Shown here piece after piece: positions 17,662-27,120 of a stretch of 64,000 nt of DNA (within the stretch, counting starts at the first letter, position 1; each line of letters starts with the position of its first letter). The position numbers were made by a program, and so were the translations under genes. The stretch is from Paracoccaceae bacterium. Its GTDB lineage: Bacteria; Pseudomonadota; Alphaproteobacteria; Rhodobacterales; Rhodobacteraceae. The notes beneath the pieces were generated by a model. It searched no databases. It was not told where the DNA came from and saw nothing but the letters and a program-made list of their open reading frames with translations. The DNA lies in contig SDAL01000001.1 of NCBI GenBank assembly GCA_004153385.1, positions 1,817,492 to 1,881,491 on the forward strand. Reading direction: 5' to 3'.

Positions 17662-18393
17662 CTACATCGCCTCCTTGATCCCGCGCGAAATCAGCAGCCA
17701 GTTGACCGGATAGGCGGTTACAAACCCTGCCCCCATCGCACATTGCATCGCAAACCAGAATTCCGGCCGCGTGGCGGTGACGGTGATCCCCCAGTGATGT
17801 GAGAATAATCCAAAATGAAACACTGCCATCACGCCATACATGCCCAGCTGCCATGCGCTTAGTGAGGCTGCATCGGCTTTTATCGCGCTTTTGATGGCCT
17901 GCCCCACGCTTAGATCCCGCATCGGCTTGATCGCGAAATATTGGAAGACCACACCGATCGCGAAAGCCAGAATGAAATCGAGCATCCAGATGGCAAAGAT
18001 CTGATCGCCCCAGAAACCCGGGTACCCGAGCGGCAGAAGGATAAGCGGAAACGCGATCACAAGGCTTTCTGCGATGATATCGCCCAAGGTGCACCCTGCC
18101 CCGCAATGAAGCGACCCTTTGGCCACGGATACAACGGTGGCCCCGCTGCCCTGATCATGGGCCATGTCATGATGGTTATGCGTATGGTGATGGGGATGTG
18201 CGGGGGCGCGCGCATGTTTGAAATAAAACCACGCAACAATCACATGGCCGAACAAAGCACAAATGGGCCAGACCCACGCCATAATCGCCATATGCGGCGG
18301 TCGGGCGCGTAGATCACGTATCAAGACCAGCGCAGTGACCGCCCCGAATGCCAAAGATATCCATGACAGATAAGTAAACCATGGCGGTATCAT
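17662..18393 (-). CDS. DUF4396 membrane protein with histidine-rich loop
   Basis: Encodes 243 aa with about six membrane segments. After the second hydrophobic segment, residues 66-79 form a histidine-rich loop (HPHHHTHNHHDMAH). Residues 94-105 are SLHCGAGCTLGD, with two cysteines that are the hallmark of DUF4396. The combination suggests binding of a transition metal such as copper or zinc; related genes are often found near metal-transport ATPases, though not here. Function is unproven. AAGGCGCATC precedes ATG 18393. Confidence 0.88.
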   Translation of the reverse strand: MIPPWFTYLSWISLAFGAVTALVLIRDLRARPPHMAIMAWVWPICALFGHVIVAWFYFKHARAPAHPHHHTHNHHDMAHDQGSGATVVSVAKGSLHCGAGCTLGDIIAESLVIAFPLILLPLGYPGFWGDQIFAIWMLDFILAFAIGVVFQYFAIKPMRDLSVGQAIKSAIKADAASLSAWQLGMYGVMAVFHFGLFSHHWGITVTATRPEFWFAMQCAMGAGFVTAYPVNWLLISRGIKEAM

Positions 18394-18512
18394 GATGCGC
18401 CTTTCCAGCCGGTAGCCTGTAGATCATTTCTCCCTCAGGCCAACGGAGCAACGCAGGCACAGGTTCCATCCGGCTGTCAGGACCGCGTGACGCACACACG
18501 GGACCAGCGGGG

Positions 18513-18917
18513 TCAGGCCTCTTCCAGCTCGATCAGGCACCCGTTAAAATCTTTGGGGTGCAGAAACAACACGGGCTTGCCATGGGCGCCGGTTTTGGGC
18601 GCACCACTGCCCAGAACCCGCGCGCCCATAGATTGCATCTGATCGCGGGCGACAAGGATATCTTCAACCTCGTAGCACAGATGATGGACCCCACCGTCGG
18701 GATTTTTGGCCAGAAATCCCGCAATCGGGCTGTCCTCACCCAAAGGATGCAGCAACTCGATCTTGGTGTTGGGCAAATCGATGAACACCACCCGCACACC
18801 ATGATCGGGTTCGTCTTGCGGCGCGCCGACCGTGGCCCCCAGTGTCGTGCGATACCGCGCGGCGGCAGCCTCCAGATCGGGCACAGCAATTGCGACATGG
18901 TTCAGACGGCCAATCAT
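18513..18917 (-). CDS. mce: Methylmalonyl-CoA epimerase
   Basis: Encodes 134 aa of the vicinal oxygen chelate fold in two repeats. LNHVAIAV (His7) opens the first repeat, and GGVHHLCYEV (His78/79) opens the second. Glu54 (KIELLHP) and Glu130 (CLIELEE) fill the remaining metal positions seen in this enzyme. It interconverts the (S) and (R) forms of methylmalonyl-CoA between propionyl-CoA carboxylase and the B12-dependent mutase, in propionate and odd-chain or branched-chain catabolism or the ethylmalonyl-CoA route. The partner genes are not in the window. AGGAGAAC precedes ATG 18917. Confidence 0.92.
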   Translation of the reverse strand: MIGRLNHVAIAVPDLEAAAARYRTTLGATVGAPQDEPDHGVRVVFIDLPNTKIELLHPLGEDSPIAGFLAKNPDGGVHHLCYEVEDILVARDQMQSMGARVLGSGAPKTGAHGKPVLFLHPKDFNGCLIELEEA

Positions 18918-19118
18918 ATGCGTTCTCCTGAAATCGTGCTTTCAAAAGCTAGAAGCGCCCTGCCCTTGGCGCAAGGCTTGCGTGCTGCGAAGGACACATC
19001 AACACGCAGATGCCATCAAAGACCCGCCCGTACCGGTGTTAAGATTAACGGCCTGTTCACCATCGGGCATTTTACTGGGGCAGACACGAATCCGTCCTTG
19101 CTGCCAAAGGAGACTGAA

Positions 19119-19829
19119 ATGAGGGATAGCTTATCGCAACCGCTCGGCCCCCGCCCCGTCGATCTGCGCCGCCCGCTCATGGGCCTGACCGTTCTGGTCG
19201 TGGAAGACAGTCGCTATGCATCAGAGGCCATGCGGCTTTTGTGCCTTCGATCAGGGGCGCGCATCCGCCGCGCCGACCGTCTGGCCTCGGCCCACCGGCA
19301 TCTGCGGACCTATCGCCCGTCGGTGGTGATCGTGGATCTGGGGCTGCCCGATGGCTGTGGCGACGAATTGATCCGTACAATAAAATCAACCGCGCAGGCC
19401 ATGCCGGTCGTTTTGGGAACATCCGGCGATAGTGCCATGGAACAGGTGGCCTACGCCGCAGGGGCCGACGGATTCCTGCCCAAGCCTGTCGAAAGTCTGG
19501 GATTGTTCCAGCAGGCAATTCTGTCGATCCTGCCGGTGTCGGAACGTCCACGGATGCTGTTGCCCGTGAACGACGCCACCATCAGCCCGGACCCGATCGC
19601 ATTGCGCGATGATCTAAGCCATATGGCACAGGTGCTTTCTGTGGCGCGCGACCAGCCGGCCTTCGGCTATGTCGCACAGTTTCTGGCAGGGCTCGCACGG
19701 TCATCGCATGATGACGCGCTGGAGCTGGCGGCAAGTGCGCTGCGCCGCAGGGGCGGCCCCTCGCCGTCAGACATTTCACGCCTGTCTGGCCTTGTGCAGG
19801 AGCGTTTGTCAAACAGCGCGACGTTTTAA
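19119..19829 (+). CDS. Response regulator, REC domain with uncharacterised C-terminus
   Basis: Encodes 236 aa. Residues about 23-140 form a receiver domain: Asp30 in the acidic pocket (VVEDSR), the phosphoacceptor Asp73 (VIVDLGLPDG), Thr101 and Lys122 (LPKPVE). Residues 150-236 are mostly helical (ALRDDLSHMAQVLSVAR, ARSSHDDALELAASALRR) with no DNA-binding motif, perhaps an HPt-like or dimerisation bundle. It therefore probably acts by protein contact. No histidine kinase lies nearby. AAAGGAGACTGAA precedes ATG 19119, which rules out the long upstream extension (open from 18558). Confidence 0.87.
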   Translation: MRDSLSQPLGPRPVDLRRPLMGLTVLVVEDSRYASEAMRLLCLRSGARIRRADRLASAHRHLRTYRPSVVIVDLGLPDGCGDELIRTIKSTAQAMPVVLGTSGDSAMEQVAYAAGADGFLPKPVESLGLFQQAILSILPVSERPRMLLPVNDATISPDPIALRDDLSHMAQVLSVARDQPAFGYVAQFLAGLARSSHDDALELAASALRRRGGPSPSDISRLSGLVQERLSNSATF

Positions 19830-19852
19830 GCCCGCCATACCGCTCAAGCCCG

Positions 19853-20572
19853 TCATACCACGTCTTGCACCAGTTCGGGATCATGGCTTACCCGCACCAG
19901 ACGGGTCAGATCCGACAGGCGCTCGATCTGGCGGCCATCCGCATCGAAATTGGTCGGGGAAAGCCAAGCGCGATAGGCTTCCCGCAGGGCTGGCCAATCC
20001 TGATCAATGGCGGCAAACCACGCGGTATCGCGGTTGCGGCCCTTGTAATGGATGGCTTGGCGGAAGACGCCTTCATAACTCAATCCCAGCCGCTGTGCCG
20101 CATTACGCGATGGCAGGTTAAGGGCATCGCATTTCCACTCCACCCTGCGGTAGCCGTTTTCAAACGCATATCCGATCATCAACAAAAAAGCCTCGGTTGT
20201 GGCGCGGCTGCGCTGCAACTCGGGGCCGATCACAATCGAGCCGATCTCGATCACACCCATCGCAGGGGCAATGCGCATATAGCTTAGAAGCCCACCCGCC
20301 TGTCCGGTCCGCGGGTCAATCACCACAAAAAACATCGGGTCCGAAAGGGCCGCCTGTTCGGTAACCCAGCGGATAAAACCGGCCTCGGCATGGAACGGGC
20401 CAACGGCCATATAATCCCACAAGCCATCCTGACCGCCCAGCGTGCGGTAAAGCGCATGGGCATGATCGACGGTCATCCGTTCAAGCTGAACATAGTGGCC
20501 CTGCATCTGCCCGGCCTGTGGCATACCCGGCGGCTGCCAATCGCCCAAAGGCATACCGAATTGCTTTTCCAT
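19853..20572 (-). CDS. GNAT-family N-acetyltransferase (RimJ/RimL-like)
   Basis: Encodes 239 aa, longer than minimal GNAT proteins. VQLERMTVDHAHALY starts the acetyltransferase fold, IGSIVIGPELQRSRATTEAFLLMIGYAF contains the acetyl-CoA pyrophosphate loop (P-x-x-Q-R-S-R-A-T) across about residues 112-139, and NAAQRLGLSYEGVFRQA is the conserved end of the fold. It acetylates an amine on an unknown small molecule or protein terminus. It is convergent with the response regulator gene and has GGAGACCAG before ATG 20572. Confidence 0.9.
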   Translation of the reverse strand: MEKQFGMPLGDWQPPGMPQAGQMQGHYVQLERMTVDHAHALYRTLGGQDGLWDYMAVGPFHAEAGFIRWVTEQAALSDPMFFVVIDPRTGQAGGLLSYMRIAPAMGVIEIGSIVIGPELQRSRATTEAFLLMIGYAFENGYRRVEWKCDALNLPSRNAAQRLGLSYEGVFRQAIHYKGRNRDTAWFAAIDQDWPALREAYRAWLSPTNFDADGRQIERLSDLTRLVRVSHDPELVQDVV

Positions 20573-20698
20573 CTGGTCTCCGACTAACCCTTATACGGCG
20601 TGACGCTAGCCGAACCATCATCCGCACACAATCGCGCAAACCTGCGGGCCGGACACGCGTCGGCCCGCGCGATCTACTGGATGTAGGACGCGAAACGT

Positions 20699-21883
20699 TT
20701 AGGCAAGGATTTTGGGATCGGGGCCCATGTCGAGGCCGGGAAACACCTGCCCCTCCAGCACGGCGCGGTCCACCCCGAACATCCCGCGGATCGCCCATGC
20801 CGCATAGGAGCGTATATCGGCCTGTGGCATCAGATCGCGGCGATCCAGAAGATCGGCCTCGCGCAAGCCGGGGAAATGCCCGTGGACCCGCGCCTTTGAA
20901 ACCGCGCCCCCCGCCATGACCAAAGCGCCGCCTGTCCCGTGATCGGTCCCGCCAGATCCGTTTTGCGCCGCTGTGCGACCGAATTCCGTCATCGCCAACA
21001 CAACCGTTTTCCCCCACACGTCCCCCAGCCCGTCTTTGAGGGTGGTAATCGTTGCAGCCAGCCGTTCGGCAGGCGTGCGCAACGTGCTGATCTGTGCGCG
21101 ATGGGTATCCCAGCCGTTGATTGAAAACGCCGCGATGCGCGTATCCCCGCGCAACCGACCTGCGGCAAAACTCGCAATCGCGCGCGCCTGTGCTGTGCGT
21201 TTGGCCCCGGTTGTGCGGCGGCCACTTGCGTTCGATTGCGCGCCGATCTCGAAGGCGGCCCGGGCTGCATCGCGAAACAGCGGATCATCATGGTAGATCT
21301 GCTCGAACAATCGCTGGCCCTGATCACTCACCCCGACAGAGGCCTCCGGCGACCACGACATTGTGGGCGCCTCCCCTGCCAGAACCGGCATCCCGCTGGT
21401 ACCGACCGAAAAGGCCGTATCCGCCCGCGCATCCGGCATGGAGTGCAACAATCGGTTCAGCCAGCCCGTGCGATGCAGTTCGGGCGGCACATCCTGACCG
21501 GTGCCAGCCTCCAGAATGTCCTGTCCGTCGAAATGCGACCGCTTGCCGCGATAGGGGGTCGATACGGCGTGGGCGAATGACAGCTCCCCCGCCCGCCACA
21601 GTGCAAGCAGCGGCGACAGTGCCGGATGCAGCGCATAGAACCCGTCCAGATCATGGGCGCCGTTGCCGGGGCCGATCGCGAAATCCGGACGCAGCTTGGC
21701 AAGCATCGGATCCCCATAAGGCTGCACAATGTCCAACCCGTCCATCGCCCCGCGCAAGATCACCACCACCAGACGGTTTTCGCCCGGTGTCGCGGCAAAG
21801 GTCATGGAAGACATCAGCGGGTGCGCCGCCGCAGAACACCCGATAAGAGCCGAGCCTTGCAAGAAGAAACGTCGCGATAGCAT
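20699..21883 (-). CDS. DUF1501 family protein with Tat signal
   Basis: Encodes 394 aa. The N-terminus is a twin-arginine signal (SRRFFLQGSALIGCSAAA), so the folded protein should be exported by Tat. The body has the DUF1501 pattern, which resembles alkaline phosphatase/sulfatase folds: VVVILRGAMDGL, SHFDGQDILE, GWDTH and MTEFGRTAAQNGSGGTDHG. These D, H and E residues suggest a metal-dependent hydrolase-like site, but no activity is established. ATG 21883 lies 5 bases after the DUF1800 gene stop, a conserved pairing of the two families. Confidence 0.92.
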   Translation of the reverse strand: MLSRRFFLQGSALIGCSAAAHPLMSSMTFAATPGENRLVVVILRGAMDGLDIVQPYGDPMLAKLRPDFAIGPGNGAHDLDGFYALHPALSPLLALWRAGELSFAHAVSTPYRGKRSHFDGQDILEAGTGQDVPPELHRTGWLNRLLHSMPDARADTAFSVGTSGMPVLAGEAPTMSWSPEASVGVSDQGQRLFEQIYHDDPLFRDAARAAFEIGAQSNASGRRTTGAKRTAQARAIASFAAGRLRGDTRIAAFSINGWDTHRAQISTLRTPAERLAATITTLKDGLGDVWGKTVVLAMTEFGRTAAQNGSGGTDHGTGGALVMAGGAVSKARVHGHFPGLREADLLDRRDLMPQADIRSYAAWAIRGMFGVDRAVLEGQVFPGLDMGPDPKILA

Positions 21884-21888
21884 TGGAA

Positions 21889-23292
21889 TTATCTCCGCAT
21901 GAATTCGGGGGACGCGAGCACCAGCGCAACCGCCTCGCGGCGGGATTCCGCGCGCGGGATCGCGGCCACAAGCGCATCCGACTGGCGCGTGCCCAAAACC
22001 TGTGCGCCGAACTCCACAGGATCGGGCAACCGCCGCTCGCCGCCTAGAAGGGCCGCCGGATGGCTGACCGCCCAGTTGATCCGCTCTGCCAACCCTTGGG
22101 GTGTGACCCATGCCTCTGGCGCTTCCGGCCAACCATCGGGGCCAGGCGGAGCGCGCCAGTCCTGGCCCATCCGCCTGAGCGGACCTGAAAACCGCCGTGA
22201 CATCTGCTTGGCCCCGTAGCCCATCACCTGATCGCCGCCGACCCCCATGGCGCGCTGTGCCGCGATCATCCATTCCAGCGGCTGGCGCATTTTCAAAAAC
22301 CGCGCCTGCAAGGCCGCCGGATGTGTCAGCAACACATCATAGACCGGCATCAACCCTGTATCGTGATCCAGATAGGCCTGCGCCATCGCCTGCACCAGAG
22401 CCGGGTCGGGGGTATCGGCCACGAAATGAACAGCCAGTTTGCGGGCCAGATGTTGCGCGGTATCGGGGTGACGGGCCAGATCGTCCAGCACCGCATGGAT
22501 ATCGCGCAACGATGGCGCGCCCCCACCATACTCACGACCCAACACGTGTTCCGCGCCGGGTTCTGCCGATTGTTTCTGGAAATAGGTTCCATCGGTATGG
22601 ACCTGCAACCCGGTGAGCAATTCTGCCAGTTCGCGCACATCGGTTTGGGTATAGCTTGCGTTTACCCCCAGCGTATGCAGTTCCATCAATTCGCGGGCGA
22701 GGTTTTCGTTCAATCCGAAATGTTTGCCGGGCTTGCGCTTGGCCTTTGGCGACTCAGGCCCCACCGACTGGTTCTGATCGAGATAATAGATCATTTGCGG
22801 ATGCAGCGTCGCGGCACGCAGCAGGGTAGAGAAGCGCCCCGAAAGATGGGGGCGCAGCGCCTCGGCATGGCTCAGTTGCAAAAGCGCGTAAGGCTGGCGT
22901 TTGACACGGGTGGTAAAGTGATCGCTCCAGAATGCCCAAAGCCGCTCTCGGAACATATCGTCACTCGCAACGCCGCGCGCCATCACGGCTCGCAAAACAT
23001 CGCGCCGCATTCCCCCCAGTGTTTTGCGGTAATTGGCAAAGACCTGTTCATAGGCGGCAGGGTCCTTGCGGCGCATCTTGCCCAGTTCGGAATATTTCGC
23101 ACGTACGGCCAGGCCATCTTCGGTCGTTGGGCCGGGAAAGGCTAAAGCGGCCTGATCGGGACCGCGCAGCAAGGCCAGCATCGCATCGGCGGTCACAGGC
23201 CCCGCCGCACCTCCTGCCGCATCGGGGCGGTGTCCGTATCCAAAGCGGATCGGGGCCAGTTCGGAAAATTCCATATGCGCTTGCGATGCCAT
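21889..23292 (-). CDS. DUF1800 family protein
   Basis: Encodes 467 aa. Hallmarks are RFGYGHRPD near the N-terminus, WAFWSDHFTTR, YLDQNQS, NENLARELMELHTLGV and the late segment QPLEWMIAAQRA. DUF1800 proteins are large, mostly helical and of unknown function, nearly always encoded directly before a DUF1501 gene as here, which implies a joint role. This copy shows no clear signal peptide; ATG 23274 is an alternative start. The ribosome binding site at 23292 is weak. Confidence 0.92.
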   Translation of the reverse strand: MASQAHMEFSELAPIRFGYGHRPDAAGGAAGPVTADAMLALLRGPDQAALAFPGPTTEDGLAVRAKYSELGKMRRKDPAAYEQVFANYRKTLGGMRRDVLRAVMARGVASDDMFRERLWAFWSDHFTTRVKRQPYALLQLSHAEALRPHLSGRFSTLLRAATLHPQMIYYLDQNQSVGPESPKAKRKPGKHFGLNENLARELMELHTLGVNASYTQTDVRELAELLTGLQVHTDGTYFQKQSAEPGAEHVLGREYGGGAPSLRDIHAVLDDLARHPDTAQHLARKLAVHFVADTPDPALVQAMAQAYLDHDTGLMPVYDVLLTHPAALQARFLKMRQPLEWMIAAQRAMGVGGDQVMGYGAKQMSRRFSGPLRRMGQDWRAPPGPDGWPEAPEAWVTPQGLAERINWAVSHPAALLGGERRLPDPVEFGAQVLGTRQSDALVAAIPRAESRREAVALVLASPEFMRR

Positions 23293-23400
23293 GGCAACGT
23301 CACACTTTCTGTGGGCTTTGAGAACATGCGTAGTCTACCGCATCGGACGCAAGGCCCCCGAATGATATTTCCGTGGGTAGGACAAAGGCCGCCGAAATGA

Positions 23401-23429
23401 AAAAAGAGGCCCGTTCAGGGGCCTCTTTG
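23401..23429 (-). terminator. Rho-independent terminator of aspS
   Basis: AAAGAGGCCC (23403-23412) pairs with GGGCCTCTTT (23419-23428). Read on the minus strand the stem runs into a T tract. It lies about 40 bp after the aspS stop. Confidence 0.88.
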
Positions 23430-23465
23430 ATCACTCTGTCAGCGGTGCAATGCGATGGCAGGGCT

Positions 23466-25238
23466 TTAGTCCTGCGCAATAACCCGCAAGTTCAGCTCGC
23501 GCAGCTGTTCGTTCATCGGCTCGGACGGCGCGCCCATCATCAGATCTTCGGCACGCTGGTTCATCGGGAACATGATCACTTCGCGGATGTTCTGCTCTTC
23601 GGCCAGCAACATCACGATCCGGTCGATCCCCGCAGCACAGCCACCGTGGGGCGGTGCGCCATATTTGAACGCATTGACCATGCCGCCAAAGCGTTTCTCG
23701 ACCTCGGACTTGTCATAGCCCGCAATCTCGAAGGCTTTGTACATTGTCGCCAGATCGTGGTTACGGATCGCGCCCGAAATCAGTTCGTAGCCATTGCAGG
23801 CCAGATCGTACTGATAGCCCATGACCTCCAGCGGATCGCCGTCCAGCGCGTCGCGGCCGCCTTGAGGCATCGAGAACGGATTGTGGCTGAAATCCAGTTT
23901 GCCCTCGTCGTCCTTCTCATACATCGGGAAATCCACGATCCATGCGAATTTGAAGCAATCTTTTTGCGACAAGCCCAGCTCGTCACCGATGACATTGCGC
24001 GCGCGACCGGCCACACCCTCGAAGCTTTCGGGTTTGCCGCCAAGGAAGAAGGCCGCATCACCGACCTCAAGGCCCAGTTGCTGGCGGATCGCCTCGGTCC
24101 GTTCGGGGCCGATATTTTTGGCCAGCGGACCTGCGGCTTCCAACCCCTCGCCCTGATCGCGCCAGAAGATATAGCCCATTCCCGGCAGGCCCTGCTCCTG
24201 GGCGAACTTGTTCATCCGGTCGCAGAATTTGCGCGAACCGCCCTTGGGTGCGGGAATGGCGCGCACTTCTGTGCCTTCCTGCTCCAGCAATTTGGCGAAA
24301 ATCGCGAAACCGGACCCTGCGAAATGCTCCGATACGACCTGCATCTCGATCGGGTTGCGCAGGTCGGGCTTGTCGGAGCCGTATTTCAACAGCGCCTCTT
24401 TGTAGGGGATCAACGGCCATTCGGTATCAACCGCCTTGCCTTTGCCGAACTCCTCGAACACGCCTTGAACGACGGGCTGCACGGCGGCAAACACATCCTC
24501 TTGCGTGACAAAACTCATTTCCACATCAAGCTGGTAGAAATCGGTGGGGGAGCGGTCGGCACGCGGATCTTCGTCGCGGAAGCACGGCGCGATCTGGAAA
24601 TAACGATCGAAACCACCCACCATAATCAACTGTTTGAACTGCTGGGGCGCTTGCGGAAGCGCATAGAATTTGCCCGGATGCAGGCGCGATGGCACGAGGA
24701 AGTCGCGCGCGCCTTCCGGCGAGGAGGCCGTGATGATCGGCGTCTGGAATTCGTTAAACCCCGTTTCCCACATCCGGTTACGCAGGCTGCGCACGACATT
24801 GGACCGCAGCATCATGTTGTTGTGCAGCTTTTCGCGGCGCAGATCGAGGAACCGATAGGACAGACGGGTTTCTTCGGGATACTCCTGCTCGCCGAAGACC
24901 GGCAGGGGCAGTTCTGCCGCCTCGCCCAGCACTTCAATGCTGCGGACATAGACCTCGATCTCGCCTGTCGGGATTTTGGGGTTGATCAGGCTTTCGGCGC
25001 GGTTTTTGACCGTCCCGTCGATCCGGATCACCCATTCGGAGCGCACGGTCTCCATCAGCTTGAAGGCGTCGCTGTCGCCATCGCACAGCACTTGGGTCAT
25101 GCCGTAGTGGTCGCGCAGGTCGATAAACAGGACACCGCCGTGATCTCGCACGCGATGAACCCAGCCCGACAGGCGGACATCTTCACCGGCGTTTGCTGCG
25201 CTGAGATCGGCGCAGGTATGTGTGCGATAGGCGTGCAT
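23466..25238 (-). CDS. aspS: Aspartyl-tRNA synthetase
   Basis: Encodes 590 aa, the normal bacterial AspRS length. The N-terminal OB-fold anticodon domain ([21 protein letters not shown]) is followed by the class II catalytic core. Motif 2 is [19 protein letters not shown], the bacterial GAD insertion lies in the middle, and motif 3 is [14 protein letters not shown]. It charges tRNA-Asp, and in alphaproteobacteria probably also tRNA-Asn for transamidation by GatCAB (inference). The frame is open further upstream, but ATG 25238 with GGGAAGTCAC before it gives the standard N-terminus. A terminator follows. Confidence 0.97.
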   Translation of the reverse strand: MHAYRTHTCADLSAANAGEDVRLSGWVHRVRDHGGVLFIDLRDHYGMTQVLCDGDSDAFKLMETVRSEWVIRIDGTVKNRAESLINPKIPTGEIEVYVRSIEVLGEAAELPLPVFGEQEYPEETRLSYRFLDLRREKLHNNMMLRSNVVRSLRNRMWETGFNEFQTPIITASSPEGARDFLVPSRLHPGKFYALPQAPQQFKQLIMVGGFDRYFQIAPCFRDEDPRADRSPTDFYQLDVEMSFVTQEDVFAAVQPVVQGVFEEFGKGKAVDTEWPLIPYKEALLKYGSDKPDLRNPIEMQVVSEHFAGSGFAIFAKLLEQEGTEVRAIPAPKGGSRKFCDRMNKFAQEQGLPGMGYIFWRDQGEGLEAAGPLAKNIGPERTEAIRQQLGLEVGDAAFFLGGKPESFEGVAGRARNVIGDELGLSQKDCFKFAWIVDFPMYEKDDEGKLDFSHNPFSMPQGGRDALDGDPLEVMGYQYDLACNGYELISGAIRNHDLATMYKAFEIAGYDKSEVEKRFGGMVNAFKYGAPPHGGCAAGIDRIVMLLAEEQNIREVIMFPMNQRAEDLMMGAPSEPMNEQLRELNLRVIAQD

Positions 25239-25649
25239 GTGACTTCCCTCAAAAAACTGGGTGTTTTGGCTCGGGCCGATACACCCTTTAGGGGCTGGAA
25301 AGTCAAGGCCAGAACCGGTCAAAGGCGGCACAGCGCGCAACCTCGTGCCGGTGGCGCCTCGCCCATAACGCCACGGGCTGGCTGCGGGCGTGTGCCCGAA
25401 AAATGCGCATTCTTGTTGGATATGCGCGGGAAATTGCCAAATAGCTGCGCAGATGTGCTTCACAACGCGAAACGATCTGCATGGATTCACAGAAATTCCG
25501 GGGGCCACCACCTATACTGGCGCGACCATTTATTTAACACTTCGTTAACAAAAGCGCCTGATCTGTGCATTTCCCCAAAGGCGCGCCACCGGTGGAATTG
25601 GAATTTCGTGCCACCGGATTGCCTGAGAACCAACCACTGGGAGCTTGTC
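25239..25649. other. Divergent aspS-cfa intergenic region
   Basis: 411 bp with no gene. It should hold the promoters of aspS (leftward) and cfa (rightward) and includes a perfect CtrA-type box at 25534-25548. Apparent open frames here are extensions of antisense frames and are not coding. Confidence 0.6.
25534..25548 (+). promoter_or_regulatory. CtrA-type box upstream of cfa
   Basis: TTAA-CACTTCG-TTAA followed by C matches the alphaproteobacterial CtrA consensus TTAA-N7-TTAAC exactly. It lies 101 bp before the cfa start codon and 295 bp before aspS. The match is seen directly; binding by CtrA is inference. Confidence 0.55.
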
Positions 25650-26918
25650 ATGACGCTCTGGGATCGCCTGCTGGACCGGATCATTCACCACATGCTGCAT
25701 AACGGTACGCTGGAGTTGCGGTTTCATGACGCCACGATGCGGCGCTATGGCGATGGCACCGGTACGCCTGTCTGCCTGACCATCCACGATCCGGCCCTGT
25801 CGCGCAAAATCGTGATGAACCCCGATATGGGCGTGGGAGAGGGGTATATGGATGAGGGGTTTACCATCGCAGACGATGATCTGTCGGGTTTCTTGCGGCT
25901 GGTTGTTCAAAACCTCGGTCGGCGCGGAATGCCATGGTTTGAACGCCCGCTCGCCATTCTGCGCTACTTGGGCCGGTCGCTTGCGCAGTTCAATCCGGTC
26001 AATCGGGCGCAAACGAACGTGGCCCATCATTATGATCTGTCGTCCACGCTCTACGATCTGTTTCTTGACAAGGACCGGCAATATAGCTGCGCCTATTTCC
26101 AGACCCCCGACATGACGCTGGAGGCGGCGCAATCTGCCAAAAAGCACCATATCGCCAAAAAGCTGCTGATCGAACCGGGGATGAGCGTTCTGGATATCGG
26201 CTGCGGCTGGGGCGGCATGGCCCTGACCCTTGCACAAGATTATGGCGCGCGTGTCGTGGGTGTCACGCTGTCGCGCGAGCAATACGATCTCGCGCGCCAG
26301 CGCGTGCACGAGGCAGGCCTGCAAGACCGCATCGACATCCGTCTGACCGATTACCGCAAAGTAGAAGAACAATTCGACCGGATCGTTTCGGTGGGGATGT
26401 TCGAACATGTGGGCGTGCCCCATTACCGCGAATATTTCCGCCATGTGCGCCAGATGCTGGCCCCCGGCGGCACGGCGCTGATCCATTTTATCGGACGGGC
26501 AACGCCACCGGGCACCACCTCCAACTGGATTATGAAATATATCTTTCCGGGCGGCTATTGCCCGGCGATGTCGGAAGCCTCGGCCGCAGTGGAGCACGAG
26601 CAGCTTGTGGTGGCGGATCTGGAAGTGTGGCGCAACCATTACGCCGAAACCCTGCGCCATTGGTACGAGAGATTCGAGACAAATATCGACCGCGCGCAAG
26701 CCATTTATGACGCGCGTTTTTGCAGGATGTGGCGCTATTATCTGATCGCAAGCGAAATGACCTTTCGCTATGGCGGGCAGGTTGTGTTCCAGTATCAACT
26801 GTCCCACAGCGTGGAGGATGTGCCGCTGACCCGCGATTACCTGTATTGCGACGATGCACGCACACACCCTTGCACGCAAGAAAACCATGCCGACTCCCGC
26901 GCCCGTGCAGCCGAGTGA
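25650..26918 (+). CDS. cfa: Cyclopropane-fatty-acyl-phospholipid synthase
   Basis: Encodes 422 aa. The N-terminal part (about 1-120) is the lipid-binding domain (VGEGYMDEGF). The catalytic methyltransferase carries the SAM loop VLDIGCGWGGMALTLA, then GVTLSREQ, SVGMFEHVG, IHFIGR and the late YRYGGQ-like segment MTFRYGGQVVFQ. It transfers a methylene from S-adenosylmethionine to unsaturated acyl chains of membrane phospholipids. ATG 25650 is chosen from a much longer open frame, because GGGAG precedes it and the protein then has the usual length. An upstream CtrA-type box suggests cell-cycle or stationary-phase control. Confidence 0.95.
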   Translation: MTLWDRLLDRIIHHMLHNGTLELRFHDATMRRYGDGTGTPVCLTIHDPALSRKIVMNPDMGVGEGYMDEGFTIADDDLSGFLRLVVQNLGRRGMPWFERPLAILRYLGRSLAQFNPVNRAQTNVAHHYDLSSTLYDLFLDKDRQYSCAYFQTPDMTLEAAQSAKKHHIAKKLLIEPGMSVLDIGCGWGGMALTLAQDYGARVVGVTLSREQYDLARQRVHEAGLQDRIDIRLTDYRKVEEQFDRIVSVGMFEHVGVPHYREYFRHVRQMLAPGGTALIHFIGRATPPGTTSNWIMKYIFPGGYCPAMSEASAAVEHEQLVVADLEVWRNHYAETLRHWYERFETNIDRAQAIYDARFCRMWRYYLIASEMTFRYGGQVVFQYQLSHSVEDVPLTRDYLYCDDARTHPCTQENHADSRARAAE

Positions 26919-27120
26919 CAGGCCCGTAAAGCATCGGTTTTCCGGCATGAAAAGGGCGGTCAAACCCCGTTGTCGCATCGCGCGGCTTGCAGGGAATATC
27001 CCGTTGTCGGTCGATCAGCCCTTGCACGCCCGCGCAAGCAGACTATAACCCGCACCGATTTGCGCGCGGCCCTTATGGCCCGCGCCCTTTGCTATGCGCC
27101 GAAACGAAGGGACCCTGACT

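Noticed and set aside
18558-19118. Upstream extension of the response regulator frame
   Set aside because: It is antisense to the epimerase gene. A clear ribosome binding site marks ATG 19119 as the start.
23373-25649. Very long open frame on the plus strand, opposite aspS and continuous with cfa
   Set aside because: It is antisense to a clearly functional aspS. Strong third-position GC bias keeps the antisense frame free of stops. The Cfa protein starts at 25650.
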